Of a stretch of 64,000 bases of DNA, positions 43,369 to 50,946 are shown in pieces. The stretch is from UBA5216 sp043743335 (GTDB taxonomy: Bacteria > Pseudomonadota > Gammaproteobacteria > Burkholderiales > SG8-41). The stretch is taken from positions 1 through 64,000 of the forward strand of contig JAYTWR010000199.1 of assembly GCA_043743335.1 (NCBI GenBank), read 5' to 3'. A model generated the notes under the pieces. The model saw only the letters and a list, made by a program, of their open reading frames with translations, ran no database searches and was not told the origin of the DNA. Position 1 is the stretch's first letter. Every line of letters begins with the position of its first letter. The translations under genes were made by a program, and so were the position numbers.

Positions 43369-44874
43369 ATGCTTGATACCGTCACCAAACGCCGCATCGA
43401 CACCGCCCGCGATATTCTCGTCGGCAAAGTGCCCGACCCCAAATCGCAGGTGGAGCAGATTACGATCGCGCTGATCTACAAATTCATGGACGACATGGAC
43501 GCCGAGGCCGAAGAACTCGGCGGCAAACGCAAATTCTTCACGAATGAATTTGCGCGTTACGGCTGGGCCAAATTGATGAGCCCCAGCCTTGGCGGCCACG
43601 AAATGCTCGGCCTCTATGGCGAAGGCATCGCGAAAATGCCGGAGAACCCGGGCATCCCGCCGTTGTTCCGCGACATCTTCAAAAACGCCTACCTGCCGTA
43701 CCGTGACCCGGAAACGCTCAAGGCCTTTCTCAAGATCATTAACGAATTCACCTACGACCATTCCGAGCGGCTGGGCGACGCCTTTGAATACCTGCTCTCC
43801 GTGCTGGGCAGTCAGGGCGATGCCGGGCAGTTCCGCACGCCGCGCCACATCATTGATTTTATGGTGAAAATTGTCGATCCGAAAAAGGGCGATGTAGTGC
43901 TCGACCCGGCCTGCGGCACGGCGGGCTTCCTGATCTCCGCGTACAAACACATCCTCAAAGCCAACAGCACTTCTCCCCTCGCCCTCCGGGACAAGGGAAC
44001 ACTTGAAGCGAAGCAGAGGGGCGGGGGTGAGGGAAACGGAGTGAGATCAGGCGACTTGCTAACCCCCGACGACAAAGGCCGCCTCGCGCAAAACTTCAAG
44101 GGCTACGACATCTCGCCCGACATGGTGCGCCTGTCGCTGGTGAACTTGTATCTGCACGGTTTTACCGATCCGCACATCGTCGAATACGACACCCTCACCT
44201 CAGAAGAGCGGTGGAACGAAACCGCCGATGTAATCCTCGCCAATCCGCCGTTTATGTCGCCCAAAGGCGGTATCAAACCGCACAAACGTTTTTCGATCCA
44301 GGCCAAGCGCAGCGAAGTGCTGTTCGTCGATTACATGGCCGAGCACCTCACTCCCAACGGCCGCGCTGGCATCATCGTGCCCGAAGGCATCATCTTCAAT
44401 AACAATAGCGCCTACACGCAACTGCGCAAAATGCTGGTGGAAAACAGCCTTGTTGCCGTGGTGTCGCTGCCAGCAGGCGTTTTCAACCCCTACTCCCCAG
44501 TCAAAACGTCGATTCTGATTCTCGACAAAGCGCTGGCCAAACAGGCGCAGACTATCGCGTTTTTCAAGATTGAGAACGACGGATTCGGCCTTGGTGCGCA
44601 GCGGCGGGCGATTGAGAAGAATGATTTGCCAGCAGTGCAGGCGGAACTCGATGCCTATTTGCAAACGTTGCGCAGCGACCGACCTTTAGAACCCTCTCCC
44701 TCCGGGAGAGGGCAGGGTGAGGGAGAGCAGTTGAGCTGCGGCCTGATCGTGTCAAAAGAGAAGATCGCGGCGAATGGGGATTACAACCTGAGCGGGGAGC
44801 GGTATGGTGATCAGCCTCGCCTACTTCAAGCAGAGTGGCCGATTGTTCGCTCGGAGAAATTTCCACGTTTATGA
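43369..44874 (+). CDS. hsdM: Type I restriction enzyme, M (methyltransferase) subunit, with two repeat insertions
   Basis: A 501-residue N6-adenine methyltransferase. The helical N-domain is at 1-145, then the SAM motif VVLDPACGTAGFLISAY and the catalytic NPPF (ILANPPFMSPKGG, near residue 295). Two segments are foreign: residues about 202-225 (SPLALRDKGTLEAKQRGG) and about 442-453 (EPSPSGRGQGEGE), both encoded by copies of a GC-rich palindromic repeat inserted in frame. The C-terminus (LLQAEWPIVRSEKFPRL) contains the Trp-Pro-Ile-Val start typical of HsdS, which suggests a frameshift at the junction with the next gene. Activity may be affected. Confidence 0.9.
   Translation: MLDTVTKRRIDTARDILVGKVPDPKSQVEQITIALIYKFMDDMDAEAEELGGKRKFFTNEFARYGWAKLMSPSLGGHEMLGLYGEGIAKMPENPGIPPLFRDIFKNAYLPYRDPETLKAFLKIINEFTYDHSERLGDAFEYLLSVLGSQGDAGQFRTPRHIIDFMVKIVDPKKGDVVLDPACGTAGFLISAYKHILKANSTSPLALRDKGTLEAKQRGGGEGNGVRSGDLLTPDDKGRLAQNFKGYDISPDMVRLSLVNLYLHGFTDPHIVEYDTLTSEERWNETADVILANPPFMSPKGGIKPHKRFSIQAKRSEVLFVDYMAEHLTPNGRAGIIVPEGIIFNNNSAYTQLRKMLVENSLVAVVSLPAGVFNPYSPVKTSILILDKALAKQAQTIAFFKIENDGFGLGAQRRAIEKNDLPAVQAELDAYLQTLRSDRPLEPSPSGRGQGEGEQLSCGLIVSKEKIAANGDYNLSGERYGDQPRLLQAEWPIVRSEKFPRL
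43972..44033. repeat. REP-like palindromic repeat inside hsdM, copy 1
   Basis: CTCCCCTCGCCCTCCGGG, about 20 bases of other sequence, then GAGGGGCGGGGGTGAGGG. This is the type of intergenic repeat common in Proteobacteria, here read in frame without a stop between the SAM motif and the GYDISPDM segment. Confidence 0.6.
44692..44727. repeat. REP-like palindromic repeat inside hsdM, copy 2
   Basis: CCCTCTCCCTCCGGGAGAGG followed by GCAGGGTGAGGGAGAG. The left half folds on itself (CTCTCCC/GGGAGAG). It is translated as a Ser/Gly/Glu-rich linker near the C-terminus of HsdM. Confidence 0.7.
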
Positions 44875-46019
44875 CTGGCGGGACGCCCACTTCAACGGTA
44901 GCGGAGTATTACGAAAACGGAACTGTACCGTGGTTGGTGTCAGGTGATATTCACGGATTTGAGATTTGGAACTGCGATAAACGTATTACTCAGAAGGCAG
45001 TAGATAACTCAAATGCCCGAGTCCTGCCAAAAAACAGCGTCTTGATTGCACTGAATGGGCAAGGAAAAACTCGCGGGACGGTTGCATTGCTACGAATGGA
45101 AGGGGCTACCTGCAATCAATCGCTAGTCGCGATTACGCCGTTACAGCCGATACGTGCCCTCGCGGAATTTATCTTTCTGGTGTTGCGTTCAATGTATGCC
45201 GACATCCGCGCGTTAACGGGGGATACTGAACGAAGCGGCCTGAACATGCCGATCTTGAGGGGCATTCAAATCCCGCTGCCACCACTGGATGTGCAGAAGG
45301 AAATCGTGGCGGAGATCGAGGGTTACCAGAAAGTCATCAACGGCGCCCGCGCCGTCCTCGATAACTACCGCCCCCACATTCCCATCCACCCGGACTGGCC
45401 GATGGCAGCCGTTGCCGAAGTGAGCCTAGTTAATCCGAAAAAATCGGAAGTAGCTGATCTTGATACTGCAACGGTCGTTTCATTCGTTCCGATGGCGGAT
45501 GTTGGTGAGAACGCTATGTACTTTGAGCCGCAAGGCACGAAGCGTTTGGATGAAGTTACTACAAGCTACACATATTTCAAAGATGGCGACGTTCTGATTG
45601 CCAAGGTTACTCCGTGCTTTGAAAACGGTAAGGCTGGCATCGCTCGGGGTTTGCATAACGGCGTCGGGTTTGGATCAAGCGAGTTCTATGTTCTTAGACC
45701 TACAGCTACCGTGTTGGCTGAGTGGCTGTTCATATGTGTGACAACCCCGACCTTCCGCGCATTTGCGACTGCGCAGATGACAGGAACGGGCGGATTACAG
45801 CGGGTTCCACGAGCGGTTGTAGAGAATTATCGAATTCCGTTGCCGCCGTTAGATATGCAACAACAAATCGTCGCCGAAATCGAAGTCGAGCAGCGGCTGG
45901 TCGCCGCCAACCGCGAACTGATTGCCCGCTTCGAGAAAAAAATTCAGGCCACGCTGGCGCGTGTGTGGGGTGAGAACGCATTAACCATGCCCGCGCAACC
46001 ACTGGATGCTGCCGCATAG
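44835..46019 (+). CDS. hsdS: Type I restriction enzyme, S (specificity) subunit
   Basis: A 394-residue protein with the two-repeat HsdS plan. Target-recognition domain 1 is at about 1-150 and ends with the conserved IQIPLPPLDVQKEIVAEIEG plus a coiled coil. Domain 2 is at about 190-340 and is followed by RIPLPPLDMQQQIVAEIEVE and a second coiled coil (RFEKKIQATLARVW). Each domain reads half of a bipartite DNA site. It would start at GTG 44835, inside hsdM and without a clear ribosome site. The natural N-terminus (WPIVR then LGEISTF) is split between the two frames by one base, so expression is doubtful. Confidence 0.88.
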   Translation: MADCSLGEISTFMTGGTPTSTVAEYYENGTVPWLVSGDIHGFEIWNCDKRITQKAVDNSNARVLPKNSVLIALNGQGKTRGTVALLRMEGATCNQSLVAITPLQPIRALAEFIFLVLRSMYADIRALTGDTERSGLNMPILRGIQIPLPPLDVQKEIVAEIEGYQKVINGARAVLDNYRPHIPIHPDWPMAAVAEVSLVNPKKSEVADLDTATVVSFVPMADVGENAMYFEPQGTKRLDEVTTSYTYFKDGDVLIAKVTPCFENGKAGIARGLHNGVGFGSSEFYVLRPTATVLAEWLFICVTTPTFRAFATAQMTGTGGLQRVPRAVVENYRIPLPPLDMQQQIVAEIEVEQRLVAANRELIARFEKKIQATLARVWGENALTMPAQPLDAAA

Positions 46020-46035
46020 TTAAATTATTCAATAA

Positions 46036-46048
46036 AAACAGATAGTTA
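46036..46048 (+). repeat. IHF-like AT-rich dispersed repeat, copy 13 (one mismatch)
   Basis: AAACAGATAGTTA after TTATTCAATA, between the end of hsdS and the convergent PIN gene. Confidence 0.45.
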
Positions 46049-46067
46049 CAATAAGGCTCCGCTGCTT

Positions 46068-46083
46068 GCGGGCTACTGCCCGC
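46068..46083. terminator. Hairpin between hsdS and the PIN gene
   Basis: GCGGGC-TACT-GCCCGC, with outer AATAAGG/CCTTATT sequences that can extend the fold. It lies between convergent genes and can serve either direction. Confidence 0.6.
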
Positions 46084-46084
46084 C

Positions 46085-46582
46085 TTATTTCTTGTGCTGG
46101 CGCAGTTGGCGTTCCACTTCGTCCCAAGGCAGGCGCCTGCCCGCCGCCTTCATTTTTGCGTAAGCGGTCTCGGCCTGTTTGACCGTCAATAACTTTCCGT
46201 CGATCAGTTGCCCAATGAGCCACAAGGTGCCATGTACAGTGATTTTTTCGGCCTTTGCAACAAGGCGCAATTTTGCGTCGCCGGTGAGCAGGGTGGTTTT
46301 CTCCTGCCACGCGAGCGCGAGCGCCAGCAGATCGTTGATGCTGGCGCCGCTGGTTGCGTGCTTCTCGATCAGCGAGCCTGCGTGCACAACGGTTGCCGGC
46401 GACAATTCGATACACTTCAAACCCAGCGCCGTCAGGTCGGAATGGGCAGCGCGCAACTCTTCTTCGTAGAGGGTGTCCGGCACGGCAAAGGTCACGTTCA
46501 GACGGAACATCGGGTGAACGATGCCGCCGGTTTCCATATCGATCAGAATGTTGGCATCACTGATCAGCAGCCGTTGCGTCAC
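46085..46582 (-). CDS. PIN-domain nuclease-like protein (toxin candidate)
   Basis: A 165-residue PIN domain. Acidic residues at the expected places are Asp in ISDANILIDME (near 9), Glu in LYEEELRAA (near 41), Asp in INDLLALAL (near 84) and Asp in LLTGDAKLR (near 100). PIN proteins are metal-dependent RNases, often VapC-like toxins. It begins at GTG 46582, 26 bases inside the upstream HTH-ImmA gene, so the two are coupled. It is longer than VapC and has an extra helical C-terminus (QAETAYAKMKAAGRRLPWDE). The toxin role is inferred from the fold and pairing. Confidence 0.75.
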   Translation of the reverse strand: MTQRLLISDANILIDMETGGIVHPMFRLNVTFAVPDTLYEEELRAAHSDLTALGLKCIELSPATVVHAGSLIEKHATSGASINDLLALALAWQEKTTLLTGDAKLRLVAKAEKITVHGTLWLIGQLIDGKLLTVKQAETAYAKMKAAGRRLPWDEVERQLRQHKK

Positions 46583-47621
46583 TTTGCATGTTCCGTTCTT
46601 TTTGGAATTGTGTGAGCGGCTTGCGCAGTAATTCAGCGGCCTTGGATTCGCTGATCAAATCTTGCCCGAGCGCGCGATACACCAGTTGTGCGAAGAGTTG
46701 AGGCTTTTCCTTGGGATAGGCATCGCCGGGTTCAACCTTGGTCCAACGTCGCACGGCGAAGTACTTGCGCATGGCGATGTAACGATGTTCCGACAGAATG
46801 CCGAGATCCTTGGCGCGGTGCATCCAGCCTTGCATGCTTAGTCCGTAGGCGTGCTTCAGTGCTGCCAATTCCTGCGGTTCGAGCCAGTCACGCCGTTCGC
46901 CGAGTTCCTTGCGAACCTCGGATCGGGGTACCAGAAACGCACCGGCAAAACGATTGGACGCCGCTTCAATGGCAATGTTGTCGCCCAACCGGCCCTGCAA
47001 CACGAGGTGGCCCAACTCGTGCGCCAAGGTGAATCGCTGACGGTCGCCGGGCGCCTGCGCGCTGACCGCGACAATGGGAGTGCCGTCTACCTTGCAGGCC
47101 AGACCGTCGAAATTTCCGGGGATGGCATCGGACTGAATGACTTTGATCCCGCGTTCTTCGAGCATGTCGATGACAACAGGAATGGGGTCTACGCCAAGGT
47201 TCCATGCGGTGCGCAGTTTCAGCGCCATGTCCTCGATCTGATCGAAGGACGCTACGTGCTTCGGCAGGCTGGCCGGCAATTTGAATGTCTCGACCGGGCC
47301 GTTGGGCAGAAATTGTTCCAGTTCGATGAAACGTTCAAGTTGTTCGATCGCATCGCCCTTGATCTGGTCGAGCGTTTTGCCGCGAAGTTTTGAATGCTTG
47401 CGGTAATTCACGTCCCGCAGTTCGACTTTCACCGGGCGAAAAAAATACTCTGTGCGTACGCCCAAGGCCTTCGCCAGCCCGAGCAGCACACTGGACGAGG
47501 GTATGGATTTGCCGGTCTCGTACTTTGAGATTGCCATGGCGGTTACCTCAACGCGTTCCGCGAGCGCGCGCAGGGAAAGGCCGACTGCGGTTCGTGCCTG
47601 TTTGATCCGATCTCCGATCAT
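46557..47621 (-). CDS. HTH (XRE) - ImmA/IrrE metallopeptidase-like regulator
   Basis: About 354 residues. An N-terminal XRE HTH (RIKQARTAVGLSLRALAERV, then AISKYETGKSIPSSSVLLGL) is followed by a linker and an ImmA/IrrE zinc-peptidase domain with the HExxH motif in FTLAHELGHLVLQG and ASNRFAGAFLVPRSEV. Such fusions regulate mobile-element and stress genes and often pair with a downstream toxin-like gene, here the PIN protein. The ATG at 47621 is chosen because it leaves the 47632-47672 operator outside the gene; an ATG at 47657 would add 12 residues encoded inside that palindrome and has no ribosome site. Confidence 0.8.
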   Translation of the reverse strand: MIGDRIKQARTAVGLSLRALAERVEVTAMAISKYETGKSIPSSSVLLGLAKALGVRTEYFFRPVKVELRDVNYRKHSKLRGKTLDQIKGDAIEQLERFIELEQFLPNGPVETFKLPASLPKHVASFDQIEDMALKLRTAWNLGVDPIPVVIDMLEERGIKVIQSDAIPGNFDGLACKVDGTPIVAVSAQAPGDRQRFTLAHELGHLVLQGRLGDNIAIEAASNRFAGAFLVPRSEVRKELGERRDWLEPQELAALKHAYGLSMQGWMHRAKDLGILSEHRYIAMRKYFAVRRWTKVEPGDAYPKEKPQLFAQLVYRALGQDLISESKAAELLRKPLTQFQKERNMQSDATAADQ

Positions 47622-47631
47622 GCCTTCACCG

Positions 47632-47672
47632 TAGTTTACAAAATTGACTATTTTCATATTTTTTGTAAACTA
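47632..47672. promoter_or_regulatory. Perfect inverted-repeat operator of the HTH-ImmA gene
   Basis: TAGTTTACAAAA and its exact complement TTTTGTAAACTA, separated by 17 bases. The distance between arm centres is close to three helical turns, suited to two dimers of the XRE regulator encoded next to it. Autoregulation is inferred. Confidence 0.65.
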
Positions 47673-47709
47673 TCCTCTCTGCACGGAAGAAAGTCAATTA
47701 AATATTTTA

Positions 47710-47722
47710 TATCAATAGGTTA
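47710..47722 (+). repeat. IHF-like AT-rich dispersed repeat, copy 14
   Basis: TATCAATAGGTTA fits WATCAANNNNTTR exactly but departs from the family in its N4. It sits just before the GGAG ribosome site of the 57-residue gene. Confidence 0.35.
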
Positions 47723-47734
47723 GGAGTTTATCTT

Positions 47735-47908
47735 ATGGCTAAAAACCCTCCCGCAGGAGACAATCACCGCATTGGTGCCGTACGCGACCGCTCGCAGGTA
47801 TTCAACCCACACAACCAACGATGGGTCAAGCGCAATGACGATACGGGACGATTTATGGATCAGAAAGCCAACACCGAGCCGTTCAAGGGTGTGCGACGCG
47901 AAAAATAG
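47735..47908 (+). CDS. Small basic protein of unknown function, 57 residues
   Basis: The frame starts MAKNPPAGDNHRIGAVRDRS and ends EPFKGVRREK. A GGAG ribosome site lies eight bases before the ATG. It is rich in Arg, Lys, Asn and Asp, has no hydrophobic segment, and contains NPHNQRWVKRNDDTGRFMD. I recall similar short proteins in many Proteobacteria, always as hypotheticals. It diverges from the HTH-ImmA gene and precedes the DarG gene. Good ribosome site and amino acid composition argue it is real, and its function is unknown. Confidence 0.7.
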   Translation: MAKNPPAGDNHRIGAVRDRSQVFNPHNQRWVKRNDDTGRFMDQKANTEPFKGVRREK

Positions 47909-48081
47909 ACGTGCCGGCGAATCGTTAGATGCAGTGTGACTTCTTCGCGCGGAGAATCGCGCGGGTGGCATCGGCGTTGGAATAAGGTGAACAGGTTCAG
48001 GATATCGACTGCCTGGCTTCCGATAGCCGTTGTACGAGCGGGCTATGATAGCCACCCAAAATGATTTGATACTGGCTTCCG

Positions 48082-49155
48082 ATGATCCGACTGATGCAAG
48101 GCGATCTGCTCAAACAGGACGATGTTGACGCCATCGTCAACACGGTCAATTGCGTAGGCGTGATGGGTAAGGGTATAGCGCTACAGTTCAAAAACAAGTG
48201 GCCTGCCAACAATCAAGTCTACGAGTTGGCGTGCAAAGCCGGGCAGGTGAAGCTCGGCCACATGTTTGTGTTTGACTCGGGCGGTTTGGTAAAGCCCAAT
48301 TTCATCATCAATTTCCCGACCAAGGGACATTGGCGTACCAAGTCCGACATTAAGTCGATTCAGGATGGGTTGGCAGATTTGGTGAAACAGGTGAAGCGGT
48401 TGAAAATTAAATCCCTTGCAATTCCCCCACTGGGTTGTGGCAATGGCGGATTGGACTGGGACGACGTGCGGCCCTTGATCGCGGATGCGTTTGCACAACT
48501 GCCGGATATAGAAGTCCGGTTGTTTGAGCCTGTGGGCGCGCCTGCCGCCAAAACCATGGAAGTGCGTACGCCGAAGCCGAAAATGACGCCAGGGCGCGCC
48601 GCGATCCTCAGGGTGCTGGATACCTACCGCGCTTTAGGATACGGGCTATCGAAGATTGAGGTGCAGAAGCTTGCGTATTTTTTGCAGGAAGCAGGACAAA
48701 AATTAAAGCTGACTTTTGTTGCACACGAATACGGCCCTTATTCCGATCAACTGCGCCACGTGCTTAACAAGATGGAAGGGCACTATATTCGTGGTGTCGG
48801 CGACGGGGTGGTGGATGCCGAAATAGAGCCGGTGCCTGACGCGCTAACCGAAGCAGATGCGTTTTTGATGCGTGATGACGAAGGCCCAAGTCTGAATCGA
48901 CGCGTTGCGAAAGTGGAGCAATTGATAGACGGTTTTCAATCGCCCTATGGCATGGAATTGCTGGCCACGGTTTACTGGGTCACGCAAAACCCGCCTTATG
49001 CCAAAACCCATACCGAGGCGCTGCAAGCAGTGCATCGCTGGAATGAGCGCAAGCGCGAACTGATGCAAGCGGTACACGTCGAGACCGCATGGAATCGCTT
49101 GCGCGAGGAGGGGTGGATATCCGAGCCTGACCTTAAGGCTGCCGCCAGCCATTGA
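48082..49155 (+). CDS. darG: DarG-type macrodomain antitoxin (DNA ADP-ribosyl glycohydrolase), orphan
   Basis: A 357-residue protein. The macrodomain (1-155) has the ADP-ribose loops IVNTVNCVGVMGKGIALQFK and IPPLGCGNGGLDWDDVRP, characteristic of DarG. Residues 170-357 form the C-terminal domain that binds and blocks the DarT toxin in studied systems (LSKIEVQKLAYFLQEAGQKL, EYGPYSDQLRHVLNKMEGHY). DarG removes ADP-ribose from thymidine in DNA. The usual darT gene directly upstream is absent: the 173 bases before the start contain no such frame. It stands beside restriction-modification and toxin-like genes. Confidence 0.88.
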   Translation: MIRLMQGDLLKQDDVDAIVNTVNCVGVMGKGIALQFKNKWPANNQVYELACKAGQVKLGHMFVFDSGGLVKPNFIINFPTKGHWRTKSDIKSIQDGLADLVKQVKRLKIKSLAIPPLGCGNGGLDWDDVRPLIADAFAQLPDIEVRLFEPVGAPAAKTMEVRTPKPKMTPGRAAILRVLDTYRALGYGLSKIEVQKLAYFLQEAGQKLKLTFVAHEYGPYSDQLRHVLNKMEGHYIRGVGDGVVDAEIEPVPDALTEADAFLMRDDEGPSLNRRVAKVEQLIDGFQSPYGMELLATVYWVTQNPPYAKTHTEALQAVHRWNERKRELMQAVHVETAWNRLREEGWISEPDLKAAASH

Positions 49156-49235
49156 TTTGTTGCGGCCAGTAGCGCGCGGCGCGCGGCGGGTTATGATTCT
49201 GAGCCATAGATTCTGTCACCAGAAATGGTTTTCAA

Positions 49236-50384
49236 ATGATCCGCGACCCCGCCACCTTCCAAATCCTTCTCGACACCATCGCGCGTCTCGTGCGCGACAA
49301 GCTGATCCCGCGCGAAGCCGAAGTAGCCGAGACGGATGAAATCCCCGCCGACATCATGGCCGAGATGCGGCGCATGGGGTTGTTTGGGCTGACGATTCCC
49401 GAAGAATACGGCGGCTTGGGCCTCACCACCGAGGAAGAGGCGCTGACCAGCATGGCCTTGTGCGAGGCCGCGCCCGCGTTTCGCTCGATCATGGGCACGA
49501 ACAACGGCATCGGCGGCATGGGCATCGTAATCGACGGCACAGACGCGCAGAAAAAGCATTATCTGCCGCGCCTCGCGAGTGGCGAGATTATCGGTTCGTT
49601 TGCGTTGACCGAGCCGGGCTCCGGTTCCGATGCGGGTGCGCTGACCACGCGCGCAGAGAGAAACGGCGATCACTACATCGTCAACGGGGCCAAGCGCTAC
49701 ATCACCAACGCCCCGGAGGCGAACATTTTTACGCTGATGGCGCGCACGGACCCCAACACCAAAGACGCCAGTGGCGTATCGGCGTTTATCGTTGAACGTG
49801 ATTCGCCGGGCCTGACGGTCGGCAAACCGGATCGCAAAATGGGCCAGCGCGGGTCGCACACTGCGGATGTGATTTTTGACCATGTGCGCGTGCCCGTGGG
49901 CAACGTCATCGGTGGCAAGGAGGGCATGGGTTTCAAAACCGCGATGAAGGCGTTGGACCGCGCGCGGTTGAACATCGCCTCCGTGTGCGCGGGTGTCGCG
50001 CAGCGCTGTCTGAACGAGGCGCTGGCCTATGCGCGCGAGCGCAAACAATTTGGCAAACCCATCGCCGAGTTTCAATTGATGCAGGCGATGCTGGCGGATT
50101 CCAAAACCGAAATCTACGCCGCACGCAGCATGATTCTTGAAGCCGCACGCAAGCGTGACACGGGGGCGAACATTACGCTGGAGGCCTCGTGTTGTAAGTT
50201 GTTTGCCTCTGAAATGGTGGGCCGCGTCGCCGATCGCGCGGTGCAAATTCACGGCGGTGCGGGTTATATGCAAGAGTATGCGGTGGAGCGGTTGTATCGC
50301 GACGTGCGTTTGTTCCGTATATTCGAGGGCACTACCCAGATACAGCAATTGGTGATTGCGCGGCATATGTTGCGGGAAGGGTAG
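49236..50384 (+). CDS. Acyl-CoA dehydrogenase
   Basis: A 382-residue flavoenzyme of the standard acyl-CoA dehydrogenase size. It has FALTEPGSGSDAGALTT (flavin/substrate loop, about residue 127), YITNAPEANIF, KMGQRGSHTADVIFDHVRVP, QFGKPIAEFQLMQAMLAD, AVQIHGGAGYMQEYAVERLY and the catalytic glutamate in RIFEGTTQIQQLVIARHML. It introduces a double bond at C2-C3 of an acyl-CoA, passing electrons to ETF. The chain-length or aromatic preference cannot be read. It is apparently a single gene, with an inverted-repeat element directly downstream. Confidence 0.92.
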   Translation: MIRDPATFQILLDTIARLVRDKLIPREAEVAETDEIPADIMAEMRRMGLFGLTIPEEYGGLGLTTEEEALTSMALCEAAPAFRSIMGTNNGIGGMGIVIDGTDAQKKHYLPRLASGEIIGSFALTEPGSGSDAGALTTRAERNGDHYIVNGAKRYITNAPEANIFTLMARTDPNTKDASGVSAFIVERDSPGLTVGKPDRKMGQRGSHTADVIFDHVRVPVGNVIGGKEGMGFKTAMKALDRARLNIASVCAGVAQRCLNEALAYARERKQFGKPIAEFQLMQAMLADSKTEIYAARSMILEAARKRDTGANITLEASCCKLFASEMVGRVADRAVQIHGGAGYMQEYAVERLYRDVRLFRIFEGTTQIQQLVIARHMLREG

Positions 50385-50396
50385 CATCAACCCCGA

Positions 50397-50906
50397 TTTA
50401 CCACGGAACACGCCGAACACACGGAAATGACGGAACTTATACATGAAGACGAAACGTATCGTATACGAGGTGCGGTTTTCGAGGTCTATCGCGAAATGGG
50501 TTGTGGATTCCTTGAAGCAGTTTATCAGGAGTGTTTGACGTTGGAGTTTGCTAGGCAGGGCGTGCCATTTGTGGCTCAGAAGGCACTTGCACTCCACTAC
50601 AAGGGTGAGAAGTTGTCCCAGACTTTCATCCCTGACTTTGTTTGTTTTGAATCCATAGTTGTCGAAATCAAGGCAGTGAACAAACTCACAAACGATCAGC
50701 GCGCCCAAGTTCACAACTATCTCAAATCCACTGGATTACAGCTGGGACTGCTGGTGAACTTTGGCCACTATCCGAAGGCCGAAGTTGAACGCGTCGTGCG
50801 AACGTGAGTAGCGAGAGCGTTTTTGGGCCACAATTGCAGATAAAGACGCCAATCGTGAATATCATCTTCAAACGCTTCCGTGTGTTCCGTGTATTCCGTG
50901 GTAAAT
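50397..50906. mobile_element. Inverted-repeat element C carrying a GxxExxY gene
   Basis: Arms at 50397-50426 and 50877-50906 are 30 bases long and match at 27 when one is complemented. Both start TTTACCACGGAA and end CGAACACACGGAA or GGAACACACGGAA. The enclosed 450 bases contain the GxxExxY gene and little else. The arms resemble the CACAGAG arms of the gene-less elements A and B. Whether it moves is unknown; no recombinase is present. Confidence 0.7.
50427..50807 (+). CDS. GxxExxY-family protein
   Basis: A 126-residue protein with the defining motif in REMGCGFLEAVYQECLTLEF. It continues with LHYKGEKLSQTFIPDFVCFE and VVEIKAVNKLTNDQRAQVHNY. The D-x-E-x-K arrangement (PDFVCF...VVEIKA) resembles a PD-(D/E)xK nuclease core, so a nuclease-like role is possible but not shown. 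Function in this family is not established. The ATG follows the left inverted arm directly. Its base composition is less GC-rich than its neighbours, in line with transfer. Confidence 0.85.
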   Translation: MTELIHEDETYRIRGAVFEVYREMGCGFLEAVYQECLTLEFARQGVPFVAQKALALHYKGEKLSQTFIPDFVCFESIVVEIKAVNKLTNDQRAQVHNYLKSTGLQLGLLVNFGHYPKAEVERVVRT

Positions 50907-50946
50907 GTTTTTGAAGTCGCGTGCCAAAACCTACCAAGCGAGAGAT

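Noticed and set aside
47909..48081. A possible darT remnant before darG
   Set aside because: No frame there shows DarT-like residues; only a short direct repeat TGGCTTCCGAT was seen.
49191..50714. A 507-codon minus-strand frame opposite the acyl-CoA dehydrogenase and GxxExxY genes
   Set aside because: It crosses the element boundary and two real genes, and its product has no recognisable domain; it is a composition artefact.
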